Shown one piece after another: positions 9,520 through 17,961 of a stretch of 64,000 nucleotides of DNA. Made by a program: the position numbers and the translations under genes. Source of the stretch: CAVUMR01 sp963742715. GTDB taxonomy: Bacteria; Actinomycetota; Actinomycetes; Mycobacteriales; Micromonosporaceae. Every line of letters starts with the position of its first letter. Position 1 is the first letter of the stretch. Location: contig CAVUMR010000002.1 in NCBI GenBank assembly GCA_963742715.1, forward strand, positions 1,178,001 through 1,242,000, given 5' to 3'. The notes beneath the pieces were generated by a model. It was not told where the DNA came from and made no database searches. It saw only the letters and a program-made list of their open reading frames with translations.

Positions 9520-9773
9520 GTTGTGGCTGTCTCCGCTGGGTGACGGCGGCTTCACCCATTGGTCCCGGATCCCGCGGTGACAGTGGCGTTCGCCACGCCG
9601 CCGCCAAATTTTCTTCGGCCGAATATCGCCAGCCGCGGGATTTCGATATGCCCGAATTACCCCGCTTGAATTCAGCGGGAAGGTCGTGAGTCGTACATTC
9701 CCGGCTGGTAACCGTCGTCACATCGGCGCGTTGCGATCGCGCGGACCTTGCGTCCTGTGCTTAGTCTCGCCGC

Positions 9774-10091
9774 ATGACTGACTTATCGACGATGGTGTAT
9801 GCCGGTGAAAATCAGGACACACTGGTACCAGGCACGCTGATCGCCGAACTGAAGTCGTTCGCCCACAACCACGAGGGCGCTACCGCGGTCATCGAGTACA
9901 ACGGCCGCAAGGGCGCCCGCATCCTGTTGCAGGGTGGTGACGGGGTGGGTGCGGACCAGTCGGCATCCGCGACGGACGTTGCCCGGGCCGCCTGCGCCGA
10001 GGCCGGCGTGGAGGTCGAGAACACCTGGGCGCGCGACCTCGACAAGAGCAGCCTGCGCGACCGGGCCGCCCGGCACCGTATCGCCGGCTGA
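9774..10091 (+). CDS. Conserved-looking small protein of unknown function
   Basis: 105-aa acidic cytoplasmic protein; I do not recognise the family. It has no membrane segment and no cysteine pair, and reads as a compact alpha/beta protein. The body is well composed: about residues 20-50 are PGTLIAELKSFAHNHEGATA plus a YNGRKGARILLQGG strand pair, with a charged C-terminus. A TAGTCT hexamer (9762-9767, TANNNT type) ends 6 nt before the ATG and no Shine-Dalgarno sequence is present, so the mRNA may be leaderless. It is convergent with the acyltransferase at 10199, with a terminator between them. Confidence 0.7.
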   Translation: MTDLSTMVYAGENQDTLVPGTLIAELKSFAHNHEGATAVIEYNGRKGARILLQGGDGVGADQSASATDVARAACAEAGVEVENTWARDLDKSSLRDRAARHRIAG

Positions 10092-10147
10092 CAGAAGGCC
10101 CCGGGTCGACCGGGCGACAGGCCCGGGTCGGACCGGGCGACACCAGC

Positions 10148-10169
10148 AGGGCCGGCAACCGCCGGCCCT
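10148..10169. terminator. Hairpin between convergent genes
   Basis: Perfect 9-bp stem AGGGCCGGC / GCCGGCCCT with an AACC loop, followed by CTTCCTT. It lies between the 105-aa gene (plus) and the PlsC-like gene (minus) and probably serves both strands. Just upstream, about 20 bp (10100-10119) are nearly repeated at 10122-10142. Confidence 0.75.
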
Positions 10170-10198
10170 CTTCCTTGCCCGGCTGCTTGGGGGTGCGG

Positions 10199-11383
10199 TC
10201 AGCGCGGCCGGCGGGTCCAGACCGGCCGCGGCCGCTCGTCGGCCAGCGGCCGGGTGGACTCCCAGATCCGCCGCCACCGGGCCGCGTCGCGGTGACCGTT
10301 GCCGTTGCCGTTGTCGTTGCCGCCGCCGTTGTCGTTGCCGCCGCCGTTGTCGGTGGTCGGCTCGTCCGGCAGGTTGGCGTCCGGCCCACCGGTCGTCGCC
10401 GGTACGGCCGGATCGGCGCGCCGGACCAGCTCCGCACCAGCGGTCTCCGCCGACCCCTCAGGCGCCGGTAGGGCCGGCTGCGAACCGGTCGGCTGCGAAC
10501 CGGCCGGCAGGGCCGCGCGGGAGCCGGACGCCAGCGCGGCGCGGGTGACCCGGTCCGGGTCGGTCGGCAGCGCCAGCGCGCCCTCGGCCTGCGCCCGCAG
10601 CGAGCGGTACCAGCCGATGTCCTCCTCGGCCCACTGCCGGGTGACCCCCTGCGCGAGCCGGGCGGTGAAATCGCGGATGCCCTCGCCGTCCTCGGGGTAC
10701 AGCGGTCGGCCGTAGCGGACCACCACCTTGGGGCGGCCGGGCCGGGGCCAGTTCCGGCCCCGCGGCATCGCCCCGAACGTGCCGCGCAGGGCGATCGGTA
10801 CCGCCGGGATGTTCTTGCTCACGCACAGGTGGGCGGCGCCCATCTTGAACTGGCTCATCCAGCCGTCCTGCGACCGCGTCCCCTCCGGGAACAGCAGCAG
10901 GTTCCAGCCGTCGTCGACCAGTCGGGCGGCCAGGCCGCGCAGCCGGCGGGAGCCGTACCGCTCCACCGGGAACGCGTTGAACGCCAGCGCGGTGATGACC
11001 GCCCGCCAGCGCGCGTCGAAGAAGTAGTCGGCCGCGGCACCGACCGCGAGCCGGTTGGAGAACCGGTGCGGCAGCGAGTTGATGATCAGGGGAGTGTCCA
11101 GGTGGCTGGAGTGGTTCGCCACGAAGATCACCGGGCCGCGTACCCCGTCCAGGTACTCCAGGCCGTCGACGTGCGGCCGGGTTTGGGTCCAGGTGATCGG
11201 CGCCAGGATGCCGCGCTGTACCCCGGCACGCACCACGCCGGCTGCCGCGGTACGCGCCCAGCCGGTCGGGAACTCGCGCGGCTCGCGCCGGGCCGCGTAC
11301 GCCTCGGCAGAGCGCGGTACCCGGGACCGGCCGCGCCAGTCCCGCCCGCGCGCCAGCAACCGCGCTTCCTTGATCAGCCCCAT
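10199..11383 (-). CDS. PlsC-like 1-acylglycerol-3-phosphate acyltransferase
   Basis: Acyltransferase of the LPLAT/AGPAT superfamily, 394 aa. Block I is VANHSSHLDTP (HX4D catalytic motif) and block III is LLFPEGTRSQDG. The core spans about residues 60-290, long for a plain PlsC. The C-terminal 90 residues are low complexity: a Ser/Gln/Pro-Ala repeat, then an Asn-Gly-Asp repeat (DNA 10300-10355), then an Arg-rich end. The ATG at 11383 has AAGGAG at the right distance. It is the last gene of the reductase-dehydrogenase-LarA-like set, so its acyl acceptor may be a product of that set and not glycerol 3-phosphate; that is inference. Confidence 0.85.
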   Translation of the reverse strand: MGLIKEARLLARGRDWRGRSRVPRSAEAYAARREPREFPTGWARTAAAGVVRAGVQRGILAPITWTQTRPHVDGLEYLDGVRGPVIFVANHSSHLDTPLIINSLPHRFSNRLAVGAAADYFFDARWRAVITALAFNAFPVERYGSRRLRGLAARLVDDGWNLLLFPEGTRSQDGWMSQFKMGAAHLCVSKNIPAVPIALRGTFGAMPRGRNWPRPGRPKVVVRYGRPLYPEDGEGIRDFTARLAQGVTRQWAEEDIGWYRSLRAQAEGALALPTDPDRVTRAALASGSRAALPAGSQPTGSQPALPAPEGSAETAGAELVRRADPAVPATTGGPDANLPDEPTTDNGGGNDNGGGNDNGNGNGHRDAARWRRIWESTRPLADERPRPVWTRRPR

Positions 11384-11503
11384 GCGCTGTCTCCTTGATC
11401 CGTAGCCAGATCCATGTGGTACCTCGCCAGGCGGAGGTCCGTGCCGTATGCCCGGAGGGCACTCAAGCGGAACGACAACGCCGCGAGGGGACACCTGGGT
11501 CGG

Positions 11504-13081
11504 CTACCGCACGTCGGCCATGGCGAGCGGTGGCGTGTGCAGGTACGTGATCTGTGGACTGGTACCGACCGTGTGCGAGGCCATCTCCAGCGCGTCGCCG
11601 AGAGTGGACGCGGCGCGGAATCCGAACCGGCCGGCGGTCTTCCGGTCGGCTCCCACGAAGATCACGTCGCCCAGGTGCTCCAGCGCGTGCGCGCCCCAGT
11701 ACCACATGTAGAACGGGTGTACGCCGTGGTAGGCGTAGCTGTTCCGGTACAGGTGGATGTACCAGGGATCGGTGGCGAACTGCTCCTCGTACTTGGTCTC
11801 GATGGCCACCGGATCGGTGGTCTCGGCCAGTACCTCTTCGAAGAAGTCGATGTAGCTCGGGTGATGTACCGGATGGAACTCGTTCGGCATCGGGTGGTAC
11901 ATGATCAGCGCGCCGCCCTGCCGGACGATCGGCTGGTTGCGGTACAGGTTGAAGAAATAGCCGAGCCCGAGGCAGGTCACCAGGATCGGGTTCATGATCG
12001 AGTTGACGTTGTACGGGCAGATGTACGGCAGCCCGAGGATGCCCACGTCGGCCGGTCCGTCCACCTCGACCAGTTGCTGCCGGTGCACGTTGGCCAGGGT
12101 CAGCGGGTGTACCTCGGCCGGGTCACCGGCGTGTACCCCGGTGATGCCGTACGGCGCGACCGTGGACTGCCAGATCTTGCGGCGTACCTTCGCCGGAGCC
12201 AGCTCGTTCGCCCGCTTGACGGCGAGATAGCTGGCCTGGTCGGCGAGGTTCCACTCCCACTCGCGCTTGTTCAGGAAGCCCATCGAGGACGGGAACGTGT
12301 CGTTGTTGACCGTCGCCTCGACGGTGAAGATCTTGACGTTCTGCGCGAGCAGGTCGGCCATCCGGTTGTACGACGAGTGCATGGCCGAGTTGGGCGGGTC
12401 GTTGAACGAGCGGGAATGCCGCAGGGTGTGCACGTTGTGGTGATGCCGCAGGCTGCGGTACGACGCGAGCCCCACCGACACCGACTTCGGCCCGCCGCTC
12501 ATCGCGGTCAACGTGATGTTGACGTAGACGATCAGGTCGCTCTCGGCGGCCCGCCGGTTGATCTCCACGTCCTCGCCGTGCGGGGTGACCCCGAGGTGCG
12601 CCAGGTTGTCCCGGTCCTCGGCGTCGTGGTTCTTGAGGTGCTCGGGGAAGAACGCCCGGAACACCCGCTCGCCGACGACGCGCTTGAGCTCGGTCGGGGT
12701 CATCCGTCGGTGCAGCGCGTTCGCCGCGATCAGCTCGACGTCGTCGATGCCCTTGGCCGCGGCCAGCTCCAGTACGTGTTCGATCACCCGTTGCCGGATG
12801 TCGGGGGTACGCATCTGTGGCAGCGGGATGGACAGGTCGTCGAACACGATGGTCAACCGCATGCCGGGGCGCAGCAGCTCCGGCAGCGGCTCCATGCCGT
12901 GCGGGTGCAGCAGGGCGCGCCGGACGGCCGCGTCCACGTCCCGGATGCCGGGCAGCGAGTCGGGTGGATAGATCACCCGACTGCCCAGCGGAAGGTTCTC
13001 CAGCCGGAAGCCTTCCCCCTGGTGGATCAGTAGTGGAGGAGTTCGCTCGTCCACCTCGAGCACGAAACCTGGCCTGCTCAC
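11504..13081 (-). CDS. LarA-like (lactate racemase superfamily) protein
   Basis: 525 aa, matching the nickel-pincer LarA superfamily (DUF2088 plus C-terminal domain) in order and motifs, but divergent. Visible: TIVFDDLSIPLPQ where LarA has DDxTRP; ANALHRRMTPTEL where LarA has GTHR (His124); SGGPKS (Lys199, matching the pincer-bearing Lys184); and RHHHN, with His215 at the spacing of LarA His200. The residue at the position of LarA His174 is Ile189. LarA enzymes racemise or epimerise 2-hydroxyacids. No larB, larC or larE cofactor genes are in the window. The GTG start has GGGAGGGG upstream. Family assignment is good; substrate and nickel dependence are unknown. Confidence 0.8.
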   Translation of the reverse strand: MSRPGFVLEVDERTPPLLIHQGEGFRLENLPLGSRVIYPPDSLPGIRDVDAAVRRALLHPHGMEPLPELLRPGMRLTIVFDDLSIPLPQMRTPDIRQRVIEHVLELAAAKGIDDVELIAANALHRRMTPTELKRVVGERVFRAFFPEHLKNHDAEDRDNLAHLGVTPHGEDVEINRRAAESDLIVYVNITLTAMSGGPKSVSVGLASYRSLRHHHNVHTLRHSRSFNDPPNSAMHSSYNRMADLLAQNVKIFTVEATVNNDTFPSSMGFLNKREWEWNLADQASYLAVKRANELAPAKVRRKIWQSTVAPYGITGVHAGDPAEVHPLTLANVHRQQLVEVDGPADVGILGLPYICPYNVNSIMNPILVTCLGLGYFFNLYRNQPIVRQGGALIMYHPMPNEFHPVHHPSYIDFFEEVLAETTDPVAIETKYEEQFATDPWYIHLYRNSYAYHGVHPFYMWYWGAHALEHLGDVIFVGADRKTAGRFGFRAASTLGDALEMASHTVGTSPQITYLHTPPLAMADVR

Positions 13082-13127
13082 GGCCGCCCCTCCCGTTGTC
13101 TGCTTTCCATGTCTGCCGGCTGCCCGG

Positions 13128-14336
13128 CTATTGACGGGTCGGGTCGAAGGCGACCTTCACCGTGCCGAGCCGACCGGCCGCGCAGGCGTGTCCGATCGCT
13201 TCGCGCCATTGCGCCAGCGGGTACACCGCGTCCACGTACCCGGACAGCGGTGCGGTGCCGGCGAGCGCGATCGCCTCGTCGAAGTCGCCCCGCCGGTCGC
13301 CGCCGGAGTCCGAGGCGTACGCACCGATGAGCTGCAGTTCCCGGTACCACAGCGGGGTCAGGTCCACCGGTCCGGACGGCATGCCGGACAGCAGTACGGT
13401 GCCGCCGGCCCGGACCATCCGCAGCGCCATGTCCAGCCCGGCCGTACCGCCGGTGCACTCGAACGCGATGTCGGCGCCGCCGAGCAGGAACTCCGACCCG
13501 CGCTCCGGGTTCTGCAGCGAGCCACCGGTGGCCCGGCGCAGTACCCGCGCGGCTTTGCCCGGCTCCACCACCTCGGTGGCGCCCAGCTCCCGCGCCCGGG
13601 CCCGCTGGTGGCCGTACTTCGCCACCATGTACACCGCGCCGGCCTCGGTCAGCTCGCGGACCGCGAGCAGGGTGAACAGGCCGACCGTGCCGGCGCCGAC
13701 GATCAGCACCGTGGCGCCCGGCGGAATCGCGGTACGGCGTACCGAGTGCACCGCGCAGGCCAGCGGCTCGACCAGTACCGCCCGCTCGTCCGGCAGGTCG
13801 TCGGGTACCGGATGCAGCTGGCTGGCGTGCGCGACGAGCATCCGGCTCCAGCCGCCGCCGGTGTCCGCGCAGAACCCGGTCTGCAGTCCGGCCGAAACCC
13901 GGCCGCCGGTGACGTGGTCGCAGCGGCTCTCCCGGCCGGTCTCGCACCAGGTACACGGGGGTATGCCGCGCGCCGCGCAGGTCAGTACCGGGTCGAGCAC
14001 CACCCGGCTGCCTTTCGGCAGATCGGCAATGTCATCCATGGTCCGGCCGATGACCTCGTGCCCCGGTACGAACGGCATCGACACCAGCGCGGACAGGTAC
14101 GGCGAGTTGCGGCCGGTGAGCAGCCCGAGGTCGGAGCCGCAGATGCCGGACAGGACCGGCTGTACGCGGGTCCAGTCGCCGCCCGGGCGGCGCGGTTCGG
14201 ACCGGTTGACCAGTCGCATCGGCGCCACGTTGCCGGCCAGCAGGCCGGACATCCGGTTGCCGAGCCGGCTGCCGGTGATGCTCCGGGTGGCCAGATAGCG
14301 GGCGGGGGAGCGGTGGTACTCCAGAGCCAGGATCAT
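13128..14336 (-). CDS. Zinc-dependent MDR-family alcohol dehydrogenase
   Basis: 402-aa medium-chain dehydrogenase. Catalytic zinc ligands are in SGICGSD and GHEVIG; the structural-zinc lobe is CAARGIPPCTWCETGRESRC; the Rossmann fingerprint is VLIVGAGTVGLFT. The ATG overlaps the stop of the upstream reductase-HAD gene as ATGA, indicating coupled translation. With an acyl reductase upstream, it plausibly interconverts a long-chain aldehyde and alcohol; the substrate is inferred from context only. A 46-bp gap separates it from the LarA-like gene. Confidence 0.88.
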   Translation of the reverse strand: MILALEYHRSPARYLATRSITGSRLGNRMSGLLAGNVAPMRLVNRSEPRRPGGDWTRVQPVLSGICGSDLGLLTGRNSPYLSALVSMPFVPGHEVIGRTMDDIADLPKGSRVVLDPVLTCAARGIPPCTWCETGRESRCDHVTGGRVSAGLQTGFCADTGGGWSRMLVAHASQLHPVPDDLPDERAVLVEPLACAVHSVRRTAIPPGATVLIVGAGTVGLFTLLAVRELTEAGAVYMVAKYGHQRARARELGATEVVEPGKAARVLRRATGGSLQNPERGSEFLLGGADIAFECTGGTAGLDMALRMVRAGGTVLLSGMPSGPVDLTPLWYRELQLIGAYASDSGGDRRGDFDEAIALAGTAPLSGYVDAVYPLAQWREAIGHACAAGRLGTVKVAFDPTRQ

Positions 14337-16798
14337 CGTGTCGACTCCACCGTGCCGGTCGGGCTGCCATCGGTCGGGTCAGCCGGGTCGCCGGCCGCGG
14401 GTCCGGCGCTCAGTGCCGCGGCCGGGCGGGCGGCGCTGAGCGCACCGGCCGCTCCCGCGGTCAGGGCCGGACGCAGCCCGCCGAGCGTCGCCGCGGAGCC
14501 GCCGGCCAGCGCGTTGGGCGTGTTGTCCCCGACGGTCTCCAGGAACGCCTCCACCACACCCCGGGTGTGCGCGCCCCACTGGACGATCTGCCAGCGCCGG
14601 CGCTTGGCGTGCCGGTACAGCCGGGGATCCGGGTTGACCGCGACCGGGTTGCCGACCGCCTCGAGCAGCGGGCGGTCGGAGAAGCTGTCGCCGTAGGCGT
14701 ACGACGTGCTCAGGTCCGCACCGGCCGCGCCGGCGTACTGCCGCAGCCAGGCCGCCCGCGCCTCACCGACCAGCGGTGGGGAGTCGAGGAAGCCGGTGTA
14801 CCGACCGTCCCGAAGGTGCAGTCGACTCGCCACGATCTCGTCGAACAGCGGCGCCAGCGGCTCGACCAGCACGCTCGCCGCCCCGGTGATCAGCACCGTG
14901 TGGTGCCCGGCGGCCCGGTGCCGGCGTACCTGTCGTACCGCCTCGGGCATCGACCGGCGCAGCAGCGCGTCACCGAGCCGGTCGGCGACCAGCCGGCGCA
15001 GCTCGTCCTCGCTGGCGCCCTCGTACCGGCGCAGGAAGGTGCGGAGGAACTCGCCCCGGTCCCGCTTCTCGGCCCGCAGGTACTTCGGTGCCGACCGGGC
15101 CAGTCCGGCCAGCTCGGCCGGCCAACTCGCCGGCCCCGACTCGGCCAGCCGGGCCCACAGGTACCCCTCGATCATGTTCGACGCGAGCACGGTGCCTTCC
15201 AGGTCGAACACCGCGATCACGTCCGGCCGGTCCGGCAGCTGGGTCGGGCCGGTCGCCCGGTTCCGCCGGGCCGGGCCGGTGGCCTGTCGCATCAGCGCGG
15301 TGATGCCGGGGCAGTGCACGTCCTGCAGGTACTCCGACCAGTCGATCACCGCGACGTCGAAGCCGTGGGTGTCCTGCCGCTCGGCCGGCAGCGCCTGGTG
15401 CAGGGCGAGCAACCGACTGTCGGTATAGATGACCTCGGCTTCCGTGTACACCCCGTAGAGGTCGGCGTACCGGCGCAGGAACTCCAGCTCCCGCTGCTTG
15501 TGGTGGACCTTGGTCATCCAGTCCCGGGTGCGTTCCGAGGCCGGTGCGTGCAGCAGTGCCCGTTCGGCCCACTCGACCGCGCGTTCGCCGCCGCGCAGCA
15601 TCCGCTCCACCTGGCGACCGCCCGGGAACCGCCAGGTCGGTACCTTTATCTGGCCGCGCCCGCCGTCCGGCATCGGGTGCCGCTCGAAGTACTCCCGGAC
15701 GTTCTCGTACATGCCGCGGAAGGTCAGCGGGTTGCGCGCGCCGGAGCCGGCGTGGAAGTACGCCGGTTCACCGGCCGGCGGCGGTGCCGCGGCCACCGCC
15801 AGCATCGCGTGTACGACCAGGTCCACCGGGATCACGTCGAGCACCCCGTCGGGCAGCCCGGGGAACTCCGGCAGTACGCCGCGGCCGTACGCGAGGATCA
15901 GCGGATCGGCCATCTTGAACCCGTCGATCCAGCCCGGGTACGGATGGCGCAGCGCGCTCTCCACGATCGCCGGCCGGACGATCGACAGCCGGTTGGTACG
16001 ACCCCACAGCTCCTCGGCCGCGCGCTCGCCGAGCGCCTTGGTGAACGTGTACACGTCCGGCCAGCCGACGCTCTGGGCGCGCAGCCGGCCGTACTCGATC
16101 AGCCGTTTGGTGAGCCACTCCAGCCGGGCCTGCTCGGCGGCGAGCGCGGCGGACTGGGGCCCCGCCTTGCCGTGTTCGCTGCGTGCGGTGGCGAGCGCCC
16201 GGCGCAGCGCCTCCGGCCGGCGCGAGTCCCGTTCGACCTCGGCCCGTGCTTCCCGGGCGGCGGCCAGTTCGGTACGCCAGTCGACGGTGTGGTCGAGCGA
16301 CACCTCCGGCACCACGCCCTTGCGCGCGCTGGCCACGTACGCGGTCGACACGTGCACGACGTGCGGGCTGGTACCGGTGGCCGCGAGCGCTTCGTACAGC
16401 TTCACCACGCCGGCCACGTTGGTGGCGAACGCCTCGTCGATCGGCGGGTCGAACGAAACCGTGGAGGCGCAGTGGATGACCACGTCCAGGTCGTCGGGCA
16501 GGGTGGGCGCGGCCGAGTCGCCGAGGTCGCCTTCCACCACGGTGATCCGCTCGGCGGCGATCCGGTCGGCCTCGTCGTCGCCGATCCGCTCCCGCCAGTT
16601 GGAGAACACCGGCTTGCGTAGCAGGTTGCGGAGCCGGGCGGTACCGGACGAGCTGCCGCGGGGGCGGATCAGCACCGAGATCCGGGTGTTCGGGTAGCTG
16701 CCGAGCAACCGCTCCAGAGTCGCCTGACCGAGGAAGCCGGTAGCTCCGGTAAGCAGAACGTGCGTGCCACCGAGCGGACCTTCGTGCTGCTCCGACAC
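14333..16798 (-). CDS. Fatty acyl reductase (SDR) fused to HAD-IB phosphatase
   Basis: 821-aa two-domain protein. The N-terminal 480 residues are an extended SDR of the male-sterility/thioester-reductase type: Gly motif LTGATGFLGQATLER, active-site Ser in HVSTAYVA and the YxxxK motif in YTFTKALGE, with a charged helical insertion (about residues 170-230). After a linker, the C-terminal part is a HAD-IB hydrolase: motif I VFDLEGTVLASN, motif II VLITGAAS, motif IV AYGDSFSDRPLLE. The second acidic residue of motif I is Glu and not Asp. GTG at 16798 has GGGGAGG 6 nt upstream; a GTG at 16834 is a weaker alternative. Likely makes an aldehyde or alcohol from an acyl thioester and dephosphorylates a phosphomonoester; substrates unknown. 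Confidence 0.85.
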   Translation of the reverse strand: MSEQHEGPLGGTHVLLTGATGFLGQATLERLLGSYPNTRISVLIRPRGSSSGTARLRNLLRKPVFSNWRERIGDDEADRIAAERITVVEGDLGDSAAPTLPDDLDVVIHCASTVSFDPPIDEAFATNVAGVVKLYEALAATGTSPHVVHVSTAYVASARKGVVPEVSLDHTVDWRTELAAAREARAEVERDSRRPEALRRALATARSEHGKAGPQSAALAAEQARLEWLTKRLIEYGRLRAQSVGWPDVYTFTKALGERAAEELWGRTNRLSIVRPAIVESALRHPYPGWIDGFKMADPLILAYGRGVLPEFPGLPDGVLDVIPVDLVVHAMLAVAAAPPPAGEPAYFHAGSGARNPLTFRGMYENVREYFERHPMPDGGRGQIKVPTWRFPGGRQVERMLRGGERAVEWAERALLHAPASERTRDWMTKVHHKQRELEFLRRYADLYGVYTEAEVIYTDSRLLALHQALPAERQDTHGFDVAVIDWSEYLQDVHCPGITALMRQATGPARRNRATGPTQLPDRPDVIAVFDLEGTVLASNMIEGYLWARLAESGPASWPAELAGLARSAPKYLRAEKRDRGEFLRTFLRRYEGASEDELRRLVADRLGDALLRRSMPEAVRQVRRHRAAGHHTVLITGAASVLVEPLAPLFDEIVASRLHLRDGRYTGFLDSPPLVGEARAAWLRQYAGAAGADLSTSYAYGDSFSDRPLLEAVGNPVAVNPDPRLYRHAKRRRWQIVQWGAHTRGVVEAFLETVGDNTPNALAGGSAATLGGLRPALTAGAAGALSAARPAAALSAGPAAGDPADPTDGSPTGTVESTR

Positions 16799-16835
16799 GC
16801 GCACCCTCCCCGGGAGTGGGTCGACGGTGGTCACG

Positions 16836-17855
16836 TTAGCTGCCGGCGCCCTGATCAGTCACCGCGGGTGCAGCCACCGGTACGGGTTCTTTCCCGCGCT
16901 GGCCGGCACTTTCGCCCGCCGGCCGGTCGACCTGCCCGGTGATCACGGCTGGCGTTGCCGGCACCGGCCCACGTACCCGGGTGGCGAACAGCAGAGCCAG
17001 CGCGGCCAGCCAGACCACCGCCGCGCCGGCCAGGTGGAAGCCGACCAGGATCACCGGCAGGTGGGTGAAGTACTGGACGAATCCGATCAGGCCCTGGCCG
17101 AGCTCGACCCCGATCAGGATCGCGGTGGCCCGCCGTACCGCGGCCGGGGCGCCGGTCGCGCGCAGCGCGAACCAGGTGGCGACGGTCAGCCCGATCAGTC
17201 CGAACACCAGGTCGGCGTGCAGTTGGGCGACCATGCCCGGGTCGAGCCCGGTACGGGCCGCCCGGGTGTCTCCGGCGTGCGGGCCGGAGCCGGTCACGAT
17301 CGTGCCGATCACCAGCACCGCGGCGCACACGCCGACCAGCAGTCGGACCAGGGATCGCAGCGCGGGCGGCAGCAGTGGTACCGCCGGTCCGTCGCCCTCG
17401 CCGGAGCGGACCCACAGCGCGTACGCGATCGCGAGCACGCCGATCGAGACGAGGAAGTGCGCGGCCACGGTCCACGGGTTGAGTCCGGTCAGCACGGTGA
17501 TCCCGCCGAGTACCGCCTGGGCCGGGATGGTGGCACCGAGCAGGGTCGACAGCACGATCAGTGACCGTCGCCGCTCCGCCGCGAACACGGTGGCGAGGAA
17601 TGCCGCCACCACCACCACGCCGACCAGGACGCCGAGCACCCGGTTGCCGAACTCGACGTACCCGTGGATGCCGGCTTCCGGAGTGGTGACGTAGGACCTG
17701 TCGGTACACCGGGGCCAGGTCGGGCAGCCGAGCCCGGAGCCGGTGAGCCGGACCGCACCGCCGGTGATCAGTACCACCACGTTCACCACGACCGCGGCAA
17801 GGGCGGTATGACGCAGGGTGGTACGAGGGACGCGAAAGCGGCCGGCGAGGTTCAC
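16836..17855 (-). CDS. ctaA: Haem A synthase
   Basis: 339-aa, eight-helix COX15/CtaA protein that oxidises haem O to haem A for aa3-type cytochrome oxidase. Histidines expected for the two haem sites appear in HGYVEFGNR, AAHFLVS, LHADLVF and GFHLAGA; a Cys pair sits in CPTWPRC. The C-terminal tail is Pro/Ala-rich. The GTG at 17855 is 102 bp from the divergent sufR start, and the next gene begins 37 bp after its stop on the same strand, so transcription may continue into the acyl-reductase set. Confidence 0.95.
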   Translation of the reverse strand: MNLAGRFRVPRTTLRHTALAAVVVNVVVLITGGAVRLTGSGLGCPTWPRCTDRSYVTTPEAGIHGYVEFGNRVLGVLVGVVVVAAFLATVFAAERRRSLIVLSTLLGATIPAQAVLGGITVLTGLNPWTVAAHFLVSIGVLAIAYALWVRSGEGDGPAVPLLPPALRSLVRLLVGVCAAVLVIGTIVTGSGPHAGDTRAARTGLDPGMVAQLHADLVFGLIGLTVATWFALRATGAPAAVRRATAILIGVELGQGLIGFVQYFTHLPVILVGFHLAGAAVVWLAALALLFATRVRGPVPATPAVITGQVDRPAGESAGQRGKEPVPVAAPAVTDQGAGS

Positions 17856-17921
17856 CCGGTCATCGTAGGCAGCACGAATACCGCGTTTGTGGCGGCGTGG
17901 CCGGCCTCACCGGCGTGGAGT

Positions 17922-17950
17922 TTGCTGTCCGGTGGCGAAATAGGTAACAC
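17922..17950 (+). promoter_or_regulatory. Candidate sufR promoter
   Basis: TTGCTG (17922-17927), a 17-bp spacer and TAACAC (17945-17950). The predicted transcription start falls at or next to the GTG start at 17958, so the sufR mRNA would be leaderless; no Shine-Dalgarno sequence is visible before that GTG. Confidence 0.5.
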
Positions 17951-17961
17951 TGATGTTGTGA
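17947..17961 (+). promoter_or_regulatory. SufR-type operator over the sufR start codon
   Basis: The bases ACACT-GATGT-TGTGA fit the ACACT-N5-TGTGA element that I recall being described for mycobacterial SufR upstream of its suf operon. It overlaps the proposed -10 box and the GTG start of sufR, as expected for autorepression of the whole suf operon. Site match is seen; function is inferred. Confidence 0.65.

Noticed and set aside
11414..13033. 539-codon plus-strand frame opposite the LarA-like gene
   Set aside because: Low-complexity Arg/Val/Gly product, no ribosome site; the minus-strand gene is supported by family motifs.
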